DNA of 64,000 bases from Bacteroidia bacterium (GTDB lineage Bacteria; Bacteroidota; Bacteroidia; Bacteroidales; F082). The notes beneath the pieces were generated by a model. It ran no database searches. It was not told the origin of the DNA and worked only from the letters and a program-made list of their open reading frames with translations. Made by a program: the position numbers and the translations under genes. Each line of letters opens with the position of its first letter. The first letter of the stretch is position 1. Shown here piece after piece: positions 26,486-35,902 of this stretch. The stretch lies in contig JAJTAY010000011.1 of NCBI GenBank assembly GCA_021287165.1, forward strand, positions 1-64,000. Reading direction: 5' to 3'.

Positions 26486-26674
26486 ATGAAGAAAAACGTT
26501 GGTAACATCGACAAAGTTGTTCGCATTGTCTTGGGTCTCGCCATCGGCGGGCTTGGGATTGCCTACCAAAGCTGGTGGGGGCTTATTGGATTGCTTCCTA
26601 TCGCTACAGCCCTGGTTGGAAGCTGCGGTGTTTACACCTTGCTGGGAATAAGCACCTGTAAGAAAGAATCGTGA
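26486..26674 (+). CDS. DUF2892 (YgaP transmembrane-like) small inner-membrane protein
   Basis: The product is 62 residues from ATG 26486 (MKKNVGNIDKVVRIVLG). Two hydrophobic hairpin segments (residues ~12-28 and 33-55) with the GNIDKVVRI start and a GSCGVYTLLGISTC end match DUF2892, a domain found alone or fused to rhodanese. Two cysteines near the end (C48 and C58) may carry sulfur or metal. Cellular role unknown. It is a single-gene unit with a clear promoter and terminator. Confidence 0.88.
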   Translation: MKKNVGNIDKVVRIVLGLAIGGLGIAYQSWWGLIGLLPIATALVGSCGVYTLLGISTCKKES

Positions 26675-26703
26675 AATAATAACTCACCGAAACCGGCTTA
26701 AGC

Positions 26704-26742
26704 AAAAAAGCCTGATTTCACTGGAAATCAGGCTTTTTCTTT
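26704..26742. terminator. Bidirectional terminator
   Basis: A perfect AAAAAAGCCTGATTTC / GAAATCAGGCTTTTT stem with a 4-nt loop and T-runs on both strands lies between the DUF2892 gene and the convergent FadL gene. Confidence 0.95.
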
Positions 26743-26757
26743 TATTTAGGGTTTCAA

Positions 26758-28365
26758 TTAAAAACTAAGATCAAGGCCAAGGCCAAATGCCAGATTCTTG
26801 CGGCTGTAGGTTTCGCCAAACTGCGGCTGATTCTGGGGAGCGAAGTTCTTTACATAGGTATTGTAGAAGGTCCGCATTACGCCTGCATTAACGGCAATCT
26901 TATCAGTGATGCAGTATTTGGCACCGCCGCCAAAGCTGAAGGTGCTGAGGCTGTGGCTCAGGTCGCTCTGATACTCAGGCTTTACACCTGAGTTGGTAAC
27001 AAGATAACCGGTGCTGAGCAACAGCTTTTCGGTAGCCTTATAGTGCATTCCGAAGGCAAATTCCCAAAGGTTACGATCCATCAGCTGGTCGTTCTTAACG
27101 TATTGTCCGTTCAGCATTTTGCCATACTCGGCGCCTTTATCCATGTAGGTGTGATAGGTGAGTGCCAGACCAACGCGTTTCGAAGGCTCATAGCCAATGC
27201 CAATGGAAATCATCGAGGGCATATCGCTGGGTACTTCGGCGCCGTCGGGGAACATGCCTACATCGTCCTTAGTTGTTTCGTTCTTCACCTTGATTGCGGC
27301 GTGGTGCTCATATTTGAAACCGATGTTCACCTTCTCGAGATTGAAGTTGAGGCCAACGATTGGCACGATGCCCGAGCCTTTCTGCACGGCGTCAACATAT
27401 TTGTCGGCAGTGGCAGCCTTGTTGGCGTTCATGGCGTTGGCGTTGGCGGTGAAGGTGGGCGTTGCGGCAACATATCCCTGATGAATGGCGGCAATCGGTA
27501 TAGTGTTGGCGTTTACATTGGGGTTGATAAATGCAAAACCACCGGCAATGCTGGCTGCCTGAGCCTGCGTAAGCAGTCCTGCTCCAACGAGCTGCGGAAG
27601 GGTAAGTCCCTGGGTTTGTGCGTTACCTGCCAGAGGTGCAATGCTCGTGGCAACGCCTGCAAGATTGGTAAACAAGCCGGCCATAGCCTCAAAGAAAACC
27701 GGAGCTTTTACCATCGTACCGTTGAATCCGGCAGCAGGGAAGTTGGGATTGATGCTGATGTCTTTCAGGTGTCCGTGATAGCTGTTGTCGATGGTTACAT
27801 AGCGCACACCCAAACTGGCCGAAAACATGTCGTTGATCTGATAGGCAACATTGGCCTGATAACCAAAATAAACCGATTTGCCTTCAAATTCGGTGTCGTA
27901 GCTGTACTGGGTGGTGGGAATACCCGATGCGTTGAGCGAGGATTTCAGGCCGGCCACCTGATACTCAAACGAGGGCAGACCGTCGGGATAATAAGCGCCA
28001 CCGCCGCCGCCAATGGGATTGAAGCCCAGGGAGATGGCCAGCTTATTTTTCTTAAACACGGCATAGGCCGAAGGAAAGAGCGGAGCTTTGACTTCGCCGG
28101 TGAATTCGTTGGTGTTGAGGCCGGCGCGCGAGGTTTTGATCAGGCGGTTCTGGGTGATGAACTGGTTGCTGAGCGAGAGGTGAAAACCGTCGTTGAGTTT
28201 GGTCAGCCCGCCGGGGTTGTAATAGGCGGCGTCAATGCCCAACAGGCCGCCCCTTGCAGGATTGCGCAGGAAGCTGGCGCTCTGGTTGGTGTTCGTTACG
28301 ATGCCACCGGCCAGAACAACACCGGCCATGGCGCTGAAAAGCAGTGTGGTAATTGTTTTTTTCAT
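26758..28365 (-). CDS. OmpP1/FadL family outer-membrane transporter
   Basis: This 535-residue beta-barrel takes up hydrophobic compounds such as long-chain fatty acids. It has a signal peptide (MKKTITTLLFSAMAGVVLAGG), the typical N-terminal hatch region (NPARGGLLGIDAAYYNPGGLTKL, near 37-58), barrel strands to the end, and a C-terminal Phe (LGLDLSF) used by the BAM machinery. A low-complexity Ala/Asn/Gln-rich insert (~235-335) is longer than in E. coli FadL. It has its own promoter and a strong terminator. Confidence 0.92.
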   Translation of the reverse strand: MKKTITTLLFSAMAGVVLAGGIVTNTNQSASFLRNPARGGLLGIDAAYYNPGGLTKLNDGFHLSLSNQFITQNRLIKTSRAGLNTNEFTGEVKAPLFPSAYAVFKKNKLAISLGFNPIGGGGGAYYPDGLPSFEYQVAGLKSSLNASGIPTTQYSYDTEFEGKSVYFGYQANVAYQINDMFSASLGVRYVTIDNSYHGHLKDISINPNFPAAGFNGTMVKAPVFFEAMAGLFTNLAGVATSIAPLAGNAQTQGLTLPQLVGAGLLTQAQAASIAGGFAFINPNVNANTIPIAAIHQGYVAATPTFTANANAMNANKAATADKYVDAVQKGSGIVPIVGLNFNLEKVNIGFKYEHHAAIKVKNETTKDDVGMFPDGAEVPSDMPSMISIGIGYEPSKRVGLALTYHTYMDKGAEYGKMLNGQYVKNDQLMDRNLWEFAFGMHYKATEKLLLSTGYLVTNSGVKPEYQSDLSHSLSTFSFGGGAKYCITDKIAVNAGVMRTFYNTYVKNFAPQNQPQFGETYSRKNLAFGLGLDLSF

Positions 28366-28389
28366 AAGGCTGGGTTAGGTTTTTCGGGG

Positions 28390-28420
28390 TAAAAGTATGA
28401 TAAGATTTGAAATTATCAAA
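28390..28420 (-). promoter_or_regulatory. Promoter of the FadL gene
   Basis: On the minus strand TTTG (28417-28420), 19 nt, then TACTTTTA (28390-28397), one mismatch to TAnnTTTG, 24 nt before the ATG. Confidence 0.7.
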
Positions 28421-28518
28421 ATTTTAGGGCTCAGTTGGATAATGTGGAAGCAACATGCATACGTGCGGTGCTATATTGTTCTTGCTTATTACCCGTTTTT
28501 TGTGTGATTACCATGTTT

Positions 28519-28534
28519 CGTCCCTGAGGGGACG
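28519..28534. repeat. Isolated REP-like hairpin
   Basis: CGTCCCC-type stem (CGTCCC-TGAG-GGGACG) stands alone between FadL and rlmD, and resembles the stems around the RAYT gene. Confidence 0.5.
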
Positions 28535-28541
28535 CTTCTTA

Positions 28542-28577
28542 CCGCTCACCACTCACAGATCACCGCTCACCACTCAC
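28542..28577. repeat. CACTCAC/CCGCTCAC array ending in the rlmD stop codon
   Basis: Four to five units (CCGCTCACCACTCAC, twice) run into 28574-28576, which is the TGA stop of rlmD on the minus strand. Confidence 0.8.
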
Positions 28578-30004
28578 TTCCTCACAAGAAGCGCCACATT
28601 TTCCACATGATGCGTCTGTGGAAACATATCGACTGGCTGGACGGCTTCTACGCTGTATTTTTCGGTAAGCAGGGCAATATCCCGTGCTTGTGTAGCTGGG
28701 TTGCAGCTCACATAAACGATTTTTTCAGGAGCTAAATTAAGCAGCTGATCCACCACTTTTGGGTGCATGCCGGCTCGGGGCGGATCGGTAATTACCACAT
28801 CAGGCTGGCCGTATTGGGCAACAAAGGCATCATCGAACATTTTGCCGAGGTCGCCTGCAACAAATGCGATGTTTTCGAGTCCATTGATATTTGCATTCAC
28901 CCGGGCATCCGCCACAGCTTCTTCTACATATTCCACTCCAACGACTTTTTTGCAATGCCGGGCAACGTAGCATGTGATGGTGCCTGTTCCGCTGTAAAGG
29001 TCGTAAACCACTTCATCGCCCGTCAGCCCGGCCATTTCGAAGGCAGTTCTGTACAGCACGGCGGCCTGCCGTGGATTGGTCTGAAAAAACGAGGCCGGAG
29101 CAATGCGAAAAGTCAGGGGCGGGTCGCCCTCTGCGGCGGCTTCCATTTGCTCGGTTAGCCAGCTTTCGCCATGTATCACCTTTATTTCCAGACCCGTAAT
29201 GGCTTCGCTTACTTTCGGATTGATCACCCACAATAGCGAAGTTATTTTGGGAAATACAGCCATGAGTGCGGGAAATAGCTCGCTGCTAAGTCGTTCATCT
29301 TCGGTCTTACTCACTAAAATCACCATAAGTCCGCCGGTTGTGCTGTTGCGAACAATCAGGTTACGTAGCAAGCCTTCGTGGCGTTTGGTGTCGTAGTAGC
29401 TGAGGTTGAGCGCTTTGGACTTTTGGTTTACAAAATGTCTTATCGCATCGGATGGCGAAGCCTGTAGATGGCACTCCTCGAGATCGATGATACGGTCGAA
29501 CATGCCGGGAAGATGAAATCCCAGTCCGCGCGGGTCTTCCTGTACGCCCTCCTGCGGAGGCTCGGTAAACCATCTTCGCGACGAAAAGGTGAACTCGAGC
29601 TTGTTGCGATAGTGATATATTTCGGGTGCCGCCTTGATGGGCCTAAGCGAAGGGTAGGGGAATTTGCCGATGCGGGCGAATGCGTCGTCCACCTGCTTTT
29701 GTTTAAAACTCAGCTGTGCCTCGTAAGTGAGGTGCTGCCAGCGGCAACCCCCGCAAAGGGTGAAGTGTTTGCATTCGGGTTTTGTGCGCAGGGCCGAGGC
29801 TTCAACCAGCTTTACAATACGACCCTCAAGGTATTGTTTCTTCTTTGCAGTAATCTGAATATCAGCTACATCGCCTGGTGCAGCGAATGGTACAAAAAGC
29901 ACCTGACCATCGATCTTTGCAATCGCCTTACCTTCGGCTCCTGCATCGATAATTGGCACATTGGTCAGGGTTTCCGCTTTGAAAGCAGGTCGTCGTCTGC
30001 GCAT
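28574..30004 (-). CDS. rlmD: 23S rRNA (uracil-C5)-methyltransferase, RlmD/RumA family
   Basis: The 476-residue SAM-dependent enzyme makes 5-methyluridine in 23S rRNA. Order of parts: TRAM domain (~17-68), Fe-S cysteines C78, C84, C87 (CKHFTLCGGC) with a fourth in DLEECHLQ (~171), SAM loop YDLYSGTGTITC (~325-336) and the catalytic YVSCNPATQARD (~431-442). Length is normal. The exact uracil cannot be fixed by eye among RlmD/RlmC/TrmA relatives. It is 14 nt from the MacB-type permease gene, so it may be the last gene of that operon. Its stop lies in a short tandem repeat. Confidence 0.9.
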   Translation of the reverse strand: MRRRRPAFKAETLTNVPIIDAGAEGKAIAKIDGQVLFVPFAAPGDVADIQITAKKKQYLEGRIVKLVEASALRTKPECKHFTLCGGCRWQHLTYEAQLSFKQKQVDDAFARIGKFPYPSLRPIKAAPEIYHYRNKLEFTFSSRRWFTEPPQEGVQEDPRGLGFHLPGMFDRIIDLEECHLQASPSDAIRHFVNQKSKALNLSYYDTKRHEGLLRNLIVRNSTTGGLMVILVSKTEDERLSSELFPALMAVFPKITSLLWVINPKVSEAITGLEIKVIHGESWLTEQMEAAAEGDPPLTFRIAPASFFQTNPRQAAVLYRTAFEMAGLTGDEVVYDLYSGTGTITCYVARHCKKVVGVEYVEEAVADARVNANINGLENIAFVAGDLGKMFDDAFVAQYGQPDVVITDPPRAGMHPKVVDQLLNLAPEKIVYVSCNPATQARDIALLTEKYSVEAVQPVDMFPQTHHVENVALLVRK

Positions 30005-30018
30005 CTTTTAAGGGGTAT

Positions 30019-31359
30019 TTAATCATGACGTAGCGATTCCACGGGGTCCTGCATGGCTGCCCTTTTAGCGGGAAGATAGCCAAATACGATACCAACCGTA
30101 GCCGCCACACCAAACGAAATGAGTATAGACCAGGGACTGATGATTGTCAGAATACCGGTTGTCTTCATGATAAGTTGCGACATTACCAGACCGAGGATGA
30201 TGCCAGCCATTCCGCCGGTGATGCTGATGATGGTGGCTTCGCTCAGAAACTGAAATACGATGTCGCGACGCGTGGCACCTACTGCACGTCGCACGCCAAT
30301 CTCGCGTATGCGCTCCATCACTGAGGCCAGCATGATATTCATGATGCCGATACCGCCTACAAGCAGCGAAATGCCTGCTATTGCACCAAGCACAATATTG
30401 AAAATGTCGCGGGTGCGTTGTTCCTGTTTTAATAACAGCTCAGGCACTGTAACTTCAAAATCGTCAACCCCGTTATGACGTCTGCTCAGCATCCGTCCGA
30501 TAACTTCCGATACAGCGCCCAGACTGCTGCTTTCGGCCATCTGAACAACGATACGGTCGAGCTGGTGGTTGTTTTGAGAGGGATCAGACTGCGATTCATC
30601 TCCATCCGAAAAAACCACCACATCACCTCCTGAGATAAAAACATCTCCGCCGCCACCAGTTTTCAGGTTGGTGAGCGAGCGATCGCGAAAGCGCAGCAAA
30701 ACGGTATTCAGCGGAGCAAAAACCTCGTTGTTGGGGTCGGTAGAATTGGCTTGTCCTGCAGGTCGTTGGTCGAGTACGCCTATAATGCGAAGCCAGACGT
30801 TTCCACATTTAATATACTGTCCAAGAGGGTCTTGCAGGGCGAAAAGTCTGGCATTCACCCCATGACCGATCACACAAACCGGTTCTCCGGAAGCCATCTG
30901 GCCAGGGTTAAACATATTGCCTTTACGTAGGGCAACGCCAAATACTTCGAAGTATTCGGGATTTACCCCATTGAGCCTTGTTGTAAGGCTTTGGCCATCT
31001 TTTATAAGCAAGGTTTCGTAGCTCACCTCGGGGCTCACGCGCTGCACACCGGGTATGATACTCCTGATGGCTTCGGCATCCTGCAGGGTGAGGCCGGGCG
31101 AAAATGGCTTACGTTCCTGTTTGCCTTGCTCGCCTGATGCCTGACTTTTACGCTCAACCTTCGATTTGACAACGATGTTGTTAACGCCTACCAGCTTCAT
31201 CTGATCGAGAATTTCCTGACGGGCTCCCCGTCCAATGGCCAGCATGGCAATCACTGCAGCCACGCCGAAAATGATGCCCAGCGCGGTGAGGATGGAGCGT
31301 GCCTTGTTGGCAAACACAGCTTCAAGGGCTTCCCTGAGCAGTTGGGTGTAGCGTTCCAT
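30019..31359 (-). CDS. MacB/FtsX-type ABC transporter permease
   Basis: The 446-residue protein has TM1 (~20-42), a large periplasmic MacB core domain (~45-300) and three TM helices of an FtsX domain (~320-435; MNIMLASVMERIREIGVRRAVGA is the coupling loop, near 343-365). Such permeases do not transport through the membrane but use ATP-driven mechanotransmission to move lipoproteins, toxins or peptides with an adaptor. The adaptor gene is 13 nt upstream. No ABC ATPase gene is next to it, so the ATPase must be encoded elsewhere. Confidence 0.9.
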   Translation of the reverse strand: MERYTQLLREALEAVFANKARSILTALGIIFGVAAVIAMLAIGRGARQEILDQMKLVGVNNIVVKSKVERKSQASGEQGKQERKPFSPGLTLQDAEAIRSIIPGVQRVSPEVSYETLLIKDGQSLTTRLNGVNPEYFEVFGVALRKGNMFNPGQMASGEPVCVIGHGVNARLFALQDPLGQYIKCGNVWLRIIGVLDQRPAGQANSTDPNNEVFAPLNTVLLRFRDRSLTNLKTGGGGDVFISGGDVVVFSDGDESQSDPSQNNHQLDRIVVQMAESSSLGAVSEVIGRMLSRRHNGVDDFEVTVPELLLKQEQRTRDIFNIVLGAIAGISLLVGGIGIMNIMLASVMERIREIGVRRAVGATRRDIVFQFLSEATIISITGGMAGIILGLVMSQLIMKTTGILTIISPWSILISFGVAATVGIVFGYLPAKRAAMQDPVESLRHD

Positions 31360-31372
31360 CGGTCAGGATATG

Positions 31373-32653
31373 TTAATTCGTGCCTGTTTTGGCCTTCTCT
31401 ATTGCCTCGGAACTCAGGGTATTCAGACGCCAGTTTTCGGGGCGTGCAGGCGGACTGAGGCGCACTTTGTCGCCTTCTTTCAGTCCGGCAAGGATGATGA
31501 TTTCGTTTTCGTTCGCCTTCCCCGGGATCACCTGCTGCCGCCGCCCCGAGGTGTAAACAAACTGAATGCTGTCGGCAGTGAAAAGCGCCTCAAGGGGTAT
31601 GTAGAGCGCATCGGGGATTTCTTCGGTGATGATGACGTTCTTGGTGGTCATGGCCGGACGCAGAATGCTGTCGAATTCGTTTACGATAAGCTTCACTTCA
31701 AACACCTTGGCGTTGGAGTTTTTCAGCTGTTCGCCGATGTTGGCCACCTCAGTAACCCTTCCGGTGAACTGTTTCTGCGGAAAGGCATCCACGCCAATAC
31801 GGGCATTCTGACCGACGCGTACCTTGCTGATATCCACCTCGTTTACATAAGTTTTGCTGATCATCTCACGCAAATTGGGCAAGGTGGCCACCACGTTTTC
31901 CCATGTACTTATGGTGCTCCCTGCACCCCTGCGCTTGCCTTCCCAGTCGCGCTGATAGACCACCATCCCCGCCTTGGGCGCCTTTACCGTAAATTCCATG
32001 CCGAGCGCCATAAGCTTCTCGAGGTCGGAACGACGCTTTCGGAGGGCATTGCTCACCTCGGTCATATTGGCTACTGCCTTTTCGTGTCTCAGCCGATAAT
32101 TCTTAACAGCCTGATTATATGCTCTTTCGGCTCTTTCGAGCTCAATGCGGGTTTGTCGTTGGGTGGCGGGGGGTTCGTAGATGGATTGATCTACGGCAAT
32201 TTGCGCTTCCTCAAGGGCGTATTTCAGGTTGGCCAGCTCGTTGCGGGCAGCCATAAGATCCATGGTGGTGTCGAGCTGGGTTTTGATGAAGTTGTTTTCG
32301 TACTGATCGATCTCCAACTGCTGATCCTTAATCTTGTTGGTCAGTTCGGTGCGGTCAAGCTGGGCCACATAATCACCTGAGTCAACAACAGTTCCATCTG
32401 GGATGATGTCGTCAATCTTAAGCTGCCAGATGCGTGCATCGCGAAGCGCCGATTGCGAGGGACCATAAATTTTCTCGGAGCTTTTGGCGTCCAGCTCGCC
32501 AGTAGTGGTGACGCTGATGACAAAAGTGCCTTTTTGCACGGCCACCTCCACAACGGCATCATCGGAAACGCCGGGCCGAAAAACCCACCATATCAGCAGC
32601 CCCAGCAGGGTGAGGGCAGCCACGATTGCGATTCCCCGGAGCCTTTTTTTCAT
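31373..32653 (-). CDS. HlyD/MacA-type periplasmic adaptor protein
   Basis: The 426-residue membrane-fusion protein has an N-terminal TM anchor (~6-26), a first lipoyl half (~40-75), a long coiled coil (~85-215; repeated ELANLKYALEEAQ and LERAERAYNQAVKNYRLRHEKAV), the second lipoyl half (FTVKAPKAGMV, ~230) and beta-barrel domains to the end. It would link the MacB-type permease to a TolC-like outer-membrane channel. It lies 2 nt after the MoxR gene and 13 nt before the permease, in one operon. Confidence 0.9.
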   Translation of the reverse strand: MKKRLRGIAIVAALTLLGLLIWWVFRPGVSDDAVVEVAVQKGTFVISVTTTGELDAKSSEKIYGPSQSALRDARIWQLKIDDIIPDGTVVDSGDYVAQLDRTELTNKIKDQQLEIDQYENNFIKTQLDTTMDLMAARNELANLKYALEEAQIAVDQSIYEPPATQRQTRIELERAERAYNQAVKNYRLRHEKAVANMTEVSNALRKRRSDLEKLMALGMEFTVKAPKAGMVVYQRDWEGKRRGAGSTISTWENVVATLPNLREMISKTYVNEVDISKVRVGQNARIGVDAFPQKQFTGRVTEVANIGEQLKNSNAKVFEVKLIVNEFDSILRPAMTTKNVIITEEIPDALYIPLEALFTADSIQFVYTSGRRQQVIPGKANENEIIILAGLKEGDKVRLSPPARPENWRLNTLSSEAIEKAKTGTN

Positions 32654-32655
32654 AT

Positions 32656-33621
32656 TTAGAGCAGCTGATTGATAATGCTATCCATGCTGTAACCCTCGGC
32701 TTCGGCCGAATAGTTGCGCACGATGCGGTGTCTGAGAATGGGATGCGCCACCGCACGAACGTCTTCAATATCGGGCGAAAACTTGCCGTTGAGCAGGGCG
32801 TTGCATTTGGCACCGATAATCAGGTATTGCGAGGCCCTTGGTCCGGCGCCCCAGCTGATATATTGATTAGTAAGCTGATGTGCCATTGGTGTGTTGGGGC
32901 GGGTGCGCGAAACCAGTTTCACGGCATATTCGTAAACATTGTCGGGGACAGGCACCCGACGTACAAGTTGCTGAAAATAAAGGATCTCTTCGGCGGTCAT
33001 CACCACCTGAGGCTCAGCAAAACGGCCCGCCGTGGTGTTTTTTACCACCTGCACTTCTTCCTCAAATCCGGGGTAATTGAGCCAAAGGTTGAACATAAAT
33101 CGGTCGAGCTGGGCTTCGGGAAGGGGATATGTGCCTTCCTGTTCGATAGGGTTTTGTGTAGCCAGAACGAAAAAGGGGTCTTGTAGCCTGTGGCTTTGTC
33201 CGGCCATCGTTACACTGCGTTCCTGCATGGCTTCGAGCAGGGCGCTTTGGGTTTTGGGAGGGGTGCGGTTTATTTCGTCGGCAAGAATGATATTGGCAAA
33301 CACAGGTCCTTTGATGAACCTGAACTTGCGGTTCTCGTCAAGTATTTCGGTGCCCACGATATCCGAGGGCATGAGGTCGGGCGTAAACTGAATGCGCGAA
33401 TAGGTAAGACCCAGCACCTTGCTCACCGTATTCACCAGTAGGGTTTTGGCCAGGCCGGGCACACCAACAAGCAGTACGTGTCCTTTGCTGAAAATGGCCA
33501 TAATGGTCTGGTGCACTATTTCTTCCTGACCTACGATCACCTTGGCTACCTCCGAGCGAAGGGTGTTGTATTTTTCCACCAGCGCACGGGCCGCTTCGGC
33601 ATCATTGCTGAATATGCTCAT
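32656..33621 (-). CDS. MoxR family AAA+ ATPase
   Basis: The 321-residue MoxR-type chaperone ATPase has Walker A GVPGLAKT (53-60), Walker B NIILADEINR (~110-119), the sensor ATQNPIEQEGTYPLPEAQLDRF block and a C-terminal lid. MoxR proteins insert metal cofactors or mature partner complexes, usually with a VWA/DUF58 protein next door. Here no DUF58 gene follows; its neighbours are SurA upstream and a HlyD adaptor downstream, an unusual setting. Confidence 0.93.
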   Translation of the reverse strand: MSIFSNDAEAARALVEKYNTLRSEVAKVIVGQEEIVHQTIMAIFSKGHVLLVGVPGLAKTLLVNTVSKVLGLTYSRIQFTPDLMPSDIVGTEILDENRKFRFIKGPVFANIILADEINRTPPKTQSALLEAMQERSVTMAGQSHRLQDPFFVLATQNPIEQEGTYPLPEAQLDRFMFNLWLNYPGFEEEVQVVKNTTAGRFAEPQVVMTAEEILYFQQLVRRVPVPDNVYEYAVKLVSRTRPNTPMAHQLTNQYISWGAGPRASQYLIIGAKCNALLNGKFSPDIEDVRAVAHPILRHRIVRNYSAEAEGYSMDSIINQLL

Positions 33622-33644
33622 TACGAAAGTATTATGAAGTTGTG

Positions 33645-34997
33645 TTAGTTCTTCTTAACCTGCCAGCCAAACTCGAAATCGCAATTTTTGAACTGAGGGT
33701 TGATGTCGATGTAGGCGTTTTTCAGTTTATTGGCCACCCATTGCTGGAGGGCTTTCTGTTGCTTCTCCTGCAATGCCCATTGCTGAATGCGGTTGTAGTC
33801 GTCGCGCAGGTTAGCCTTGTGGGGCGGAGTGCGTTCGAGCAGCTTGAGCAAACGATAAGCATCTTTATTGTCTTCCGTTTTCATGGGCACCGGATTGCTG
33901 ATTTCGCCTGGCTGAAGCCTGTCGATCACAAACGAAAGCTGCTGATCGATGGTTTCGGCATCGAAACGTGTGCCTCCTGTTTGTGGATTGATCAGTTTTC
34001 CGCCAGGAGATTTCTTTGGATCTTCCGAGAATTTTTCCACGGCCTCGTCCCAGCCAATCCGCCCGGCTTTAAGCTCAACAGCCAGCGAGTCGAGCTGGTT
34101 TTTGGCTTTTTCGAGGGCTTCCACCGACACCTTGGTCATCAGCAGGATATGGCGTACGTTTACATAATCGCCCCGACGCTCAATAAGCTGAAGGATGTGG
34201 AAGCCAGCTTCGGTTTCTACGATGTCCGAAACTTCTCCTTCTCTGAGCCTAAAAGCTACGGCCTCAAACTCGGGATACAGCTCGCCACGGCCGTAGAAGC
34301 CCAGTTCGCCGCCTTTTCGGGCCGAGCCGGGATCTTCGCTGTACAGCAGCGCCAGGGTGCTGAATCGCTCACCATTGAGGATGCGACGCCGGTATTCGTT
34401 GAGTCGCTCCTTGATAGCCATCTTCTCTTCAACCGTAATGGGCGGTTTTTTGACAATCTGGGCAATTTCGAACTCCGCCGGCACCATTGGAATGCTATCC
34501 TTGGGGATATTGTTGAAAAAACGACGCACTTCCTGAGGCGTAACCACTACTTTACGCATTATATCAGCCTGTACTTTTTCCACAGTCATCTGATCTTTCA
34601 CCAAACGGCGAAGCTCGTTTTTGATTTCAACAACGGTTTTGTTGTAGAATGCTTCAAGCTTTTCCTGCGAACCCAACTCGCTGATAAAGTAACGTAGACG
34701 GCGTTCCATTTCCTGTTCCACCTGTTCGTCGGTAACGGTAATACTGTCAAGCTCGGCCTGATTGAGCAACAGTTTCTGGAAAAGCAGGTCTTCGAGTATG
34801 TTGCAACGCATGCTTTCGGCCGATCCGGTTATGCCCCTCTGCATACGCATTTGCAGGTACTGGTTTTCGATGTCGGACTGAAGCACTACATTGCGGCCTA
34901 CCACAGCCACCACCTGATCGATTACCGCCGGCTCCTGTGCACTCAGCCCGAGTGCAAGAAACATTGTTGCCACTAAAATTTTGACAGCCTTGGTCAT
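33645..34997 (-). CDS. surA: SurA-type periplasmic peptidyl-prolyl isomerase/chaperone
   Basis: The 450-residue protein starts at ATG 34997, where a signal peptide begins (TKAVKILVATMFLALGLSAQ); an ATG ten codons upstream gives an unlikely charged leader. The SurA N-domain (~30-165) is followed by two parvulin-like domains (~170-275, with GGELGFYGRGELYPEFEAVAF; ~276-385, with VNVRHILLM) and a C-terminal helix. It escorts outer-membrane and probably T9SS components through the periplasm. It is the third of three related chaperones in tandem. Confidence 0.92.
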   Translation of the reverse strand: MTKAVKILVATMFLALGLSAQEPAVIDQVVAVVGRNVVLQSDIENQYLQMRMQRGITGSAESMRCNILEDLLFQKLLLNQAELDSITVTDEQVEQEMERRLRYFISELGSQEKLEAFYNKTVVEIKNELRRLVKDQMTVEKVQADIMRKVVVTPQEVRRFFNNIPKDSIPMVPAEFEIAQIVKKPPITVEEKMAIKERLNEYRRRILNGERFSTLALLYSEDPGSARKGGELGFYGRGELYPEFEAVAFRLREGEVSDIVETEAGFHILQLIERRGDYVNVRHILLMTKVSVEALEKAKNQLDSLAVELKAGRIGWDEAVEKFSEDPKKSPGGKLINPQTGGTRFDAETIDQQLSFVIDRLQPGEISNPVPMKTEDNKDAYRLLKLLERTPPHKANLRDDYNRIQQWALQEKQQKALQQWVANKLKNAYIDINPQFKNCDFEFGWQVKKN

Positions 34998-35050
34998 TGC
35001 CTTATGTTTTCTATTCTTTAACGTCATCTGTTGTGCTTATTGCCCTGCTG

Positions 35051-35902
35051 TTAATATACTTCGAACGATTTATCGCGCAGGGCCTGATCATAAATCTGCT
35101 GGTGCATGCTTCGGATGAGGTCTTGCCGGCGTTTGTTCAGAATGATATTACGGATGTTGTCGTATTCCACTTCGAGGGGAGGTATGCTTTCGGTGATCAG
35201 AAAGTCCTTAAAACGAATGAGATAGATAAATGGGTCGTCGTTGATCTCTATGTATCGGTTGTTGCGCAAAAAAAGCTCCTGATTATAGGTCTCAATGGGA
35301 AGCTGTGCCAATAGGTCGTCGAAACGCACCCATGTCTCATCGCCAATGAAATAAGAGTAGGCATGCTGACGTGCTAAATATTCTATGGTGGGCGAGAGGA
35401 TGGTGTCCTTGTCGGAGAGCAGCTTCCTGAACCTTGGTATTTCTTTCGAACTAACAGGCAAAACCACATAAACCACCTTAACAATGTTATATTTAAGCTC
35501 AAAGCTTCGCCGGTTGAGGTTGTAATACTGCTCTATTTCCCTGTCGGTAACAAGGGTGTCCAGTTTTTGGTTTACAAGTTCTGACTCATAGGCGAAGATC
35601 AGCAGCGAGCTTCGGTAGTCTTCGAGTGCCTTGCTGAAATCCTGTTGCTTTTGCGTCAGGTTGCGTTCAGCCTGCCTGATAAGCAGTTGTTTGCGCACCC
35701 AGCTGTCGATATAGTTTTGCACCAGCACAACGCTGTCCTTACGCGGTGTTCCAGCCGGCACCACCCCTCTGATGTCCGATTCGTAGAGGTATTTGTTGTG
35801 CACCCTGGCCACCACCAGACCTTTCTGCGGGTCGGCCGAAGGGCCGCAGGCAGTGGCAAGAAGCATCAACAGCAGGGCCGTTGCAACAGGCTGGAGCTTC
35901 AT
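35051..35902 (-). CDS. SurA/PpiD-related lipoprotein without a clear parvulin domain
   Basis: The 283-residue product starts at ATG 35902, which overlaps the stop of the PpiD-like gene by one base. A lipobox (LLMLLATAC, Cys ~19) makes it a lipoprotein. The rest is helical and resembles the SurA N-terminal chaperone domain (KDSVVLVQNYIDSWVRKQLLIRQAERNL; REIEQYYNLNRRSF). I cannot see the GGxLGxF or HIL motifs that mark a parvulin active domain, so it is probably a pure holdase. It sits between two parvulin proteins in a translationally coupled operon. Confidence 0.82.
   Translation of the reverse strand: MKLQPVATALLLMLLATACGPSADPQKGLVVARVHNKYLYESDIRGVVPAGTPRKDSVVLVQNYIDSWVRKQLLIRQAERNLTQKQQDFSKALEDYRSSLLIFAYESELVNQKLDTLVTDREIEQYYNLNRRSFELKYNIVKVVYVVLPVSSKEIPRFRKLLSDKDTILSPTIEYLARQHAYSYFIGDETWVRFDDLLAQLPIETYNQELFLRNNRYIEINDDPFIYLIRFKDFLITESIPPLEVEYDNIRNIILNKRRQDLIRSMHQQIYDQALRDKSFEVY

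Noticed and set aside
27043..28392. 449-codon open frame antisense to the FadL gene
   Set aside because: It mirrors a long, codon-biased gene on the other strand. The product has no recognisable domain and FadL is well supported.
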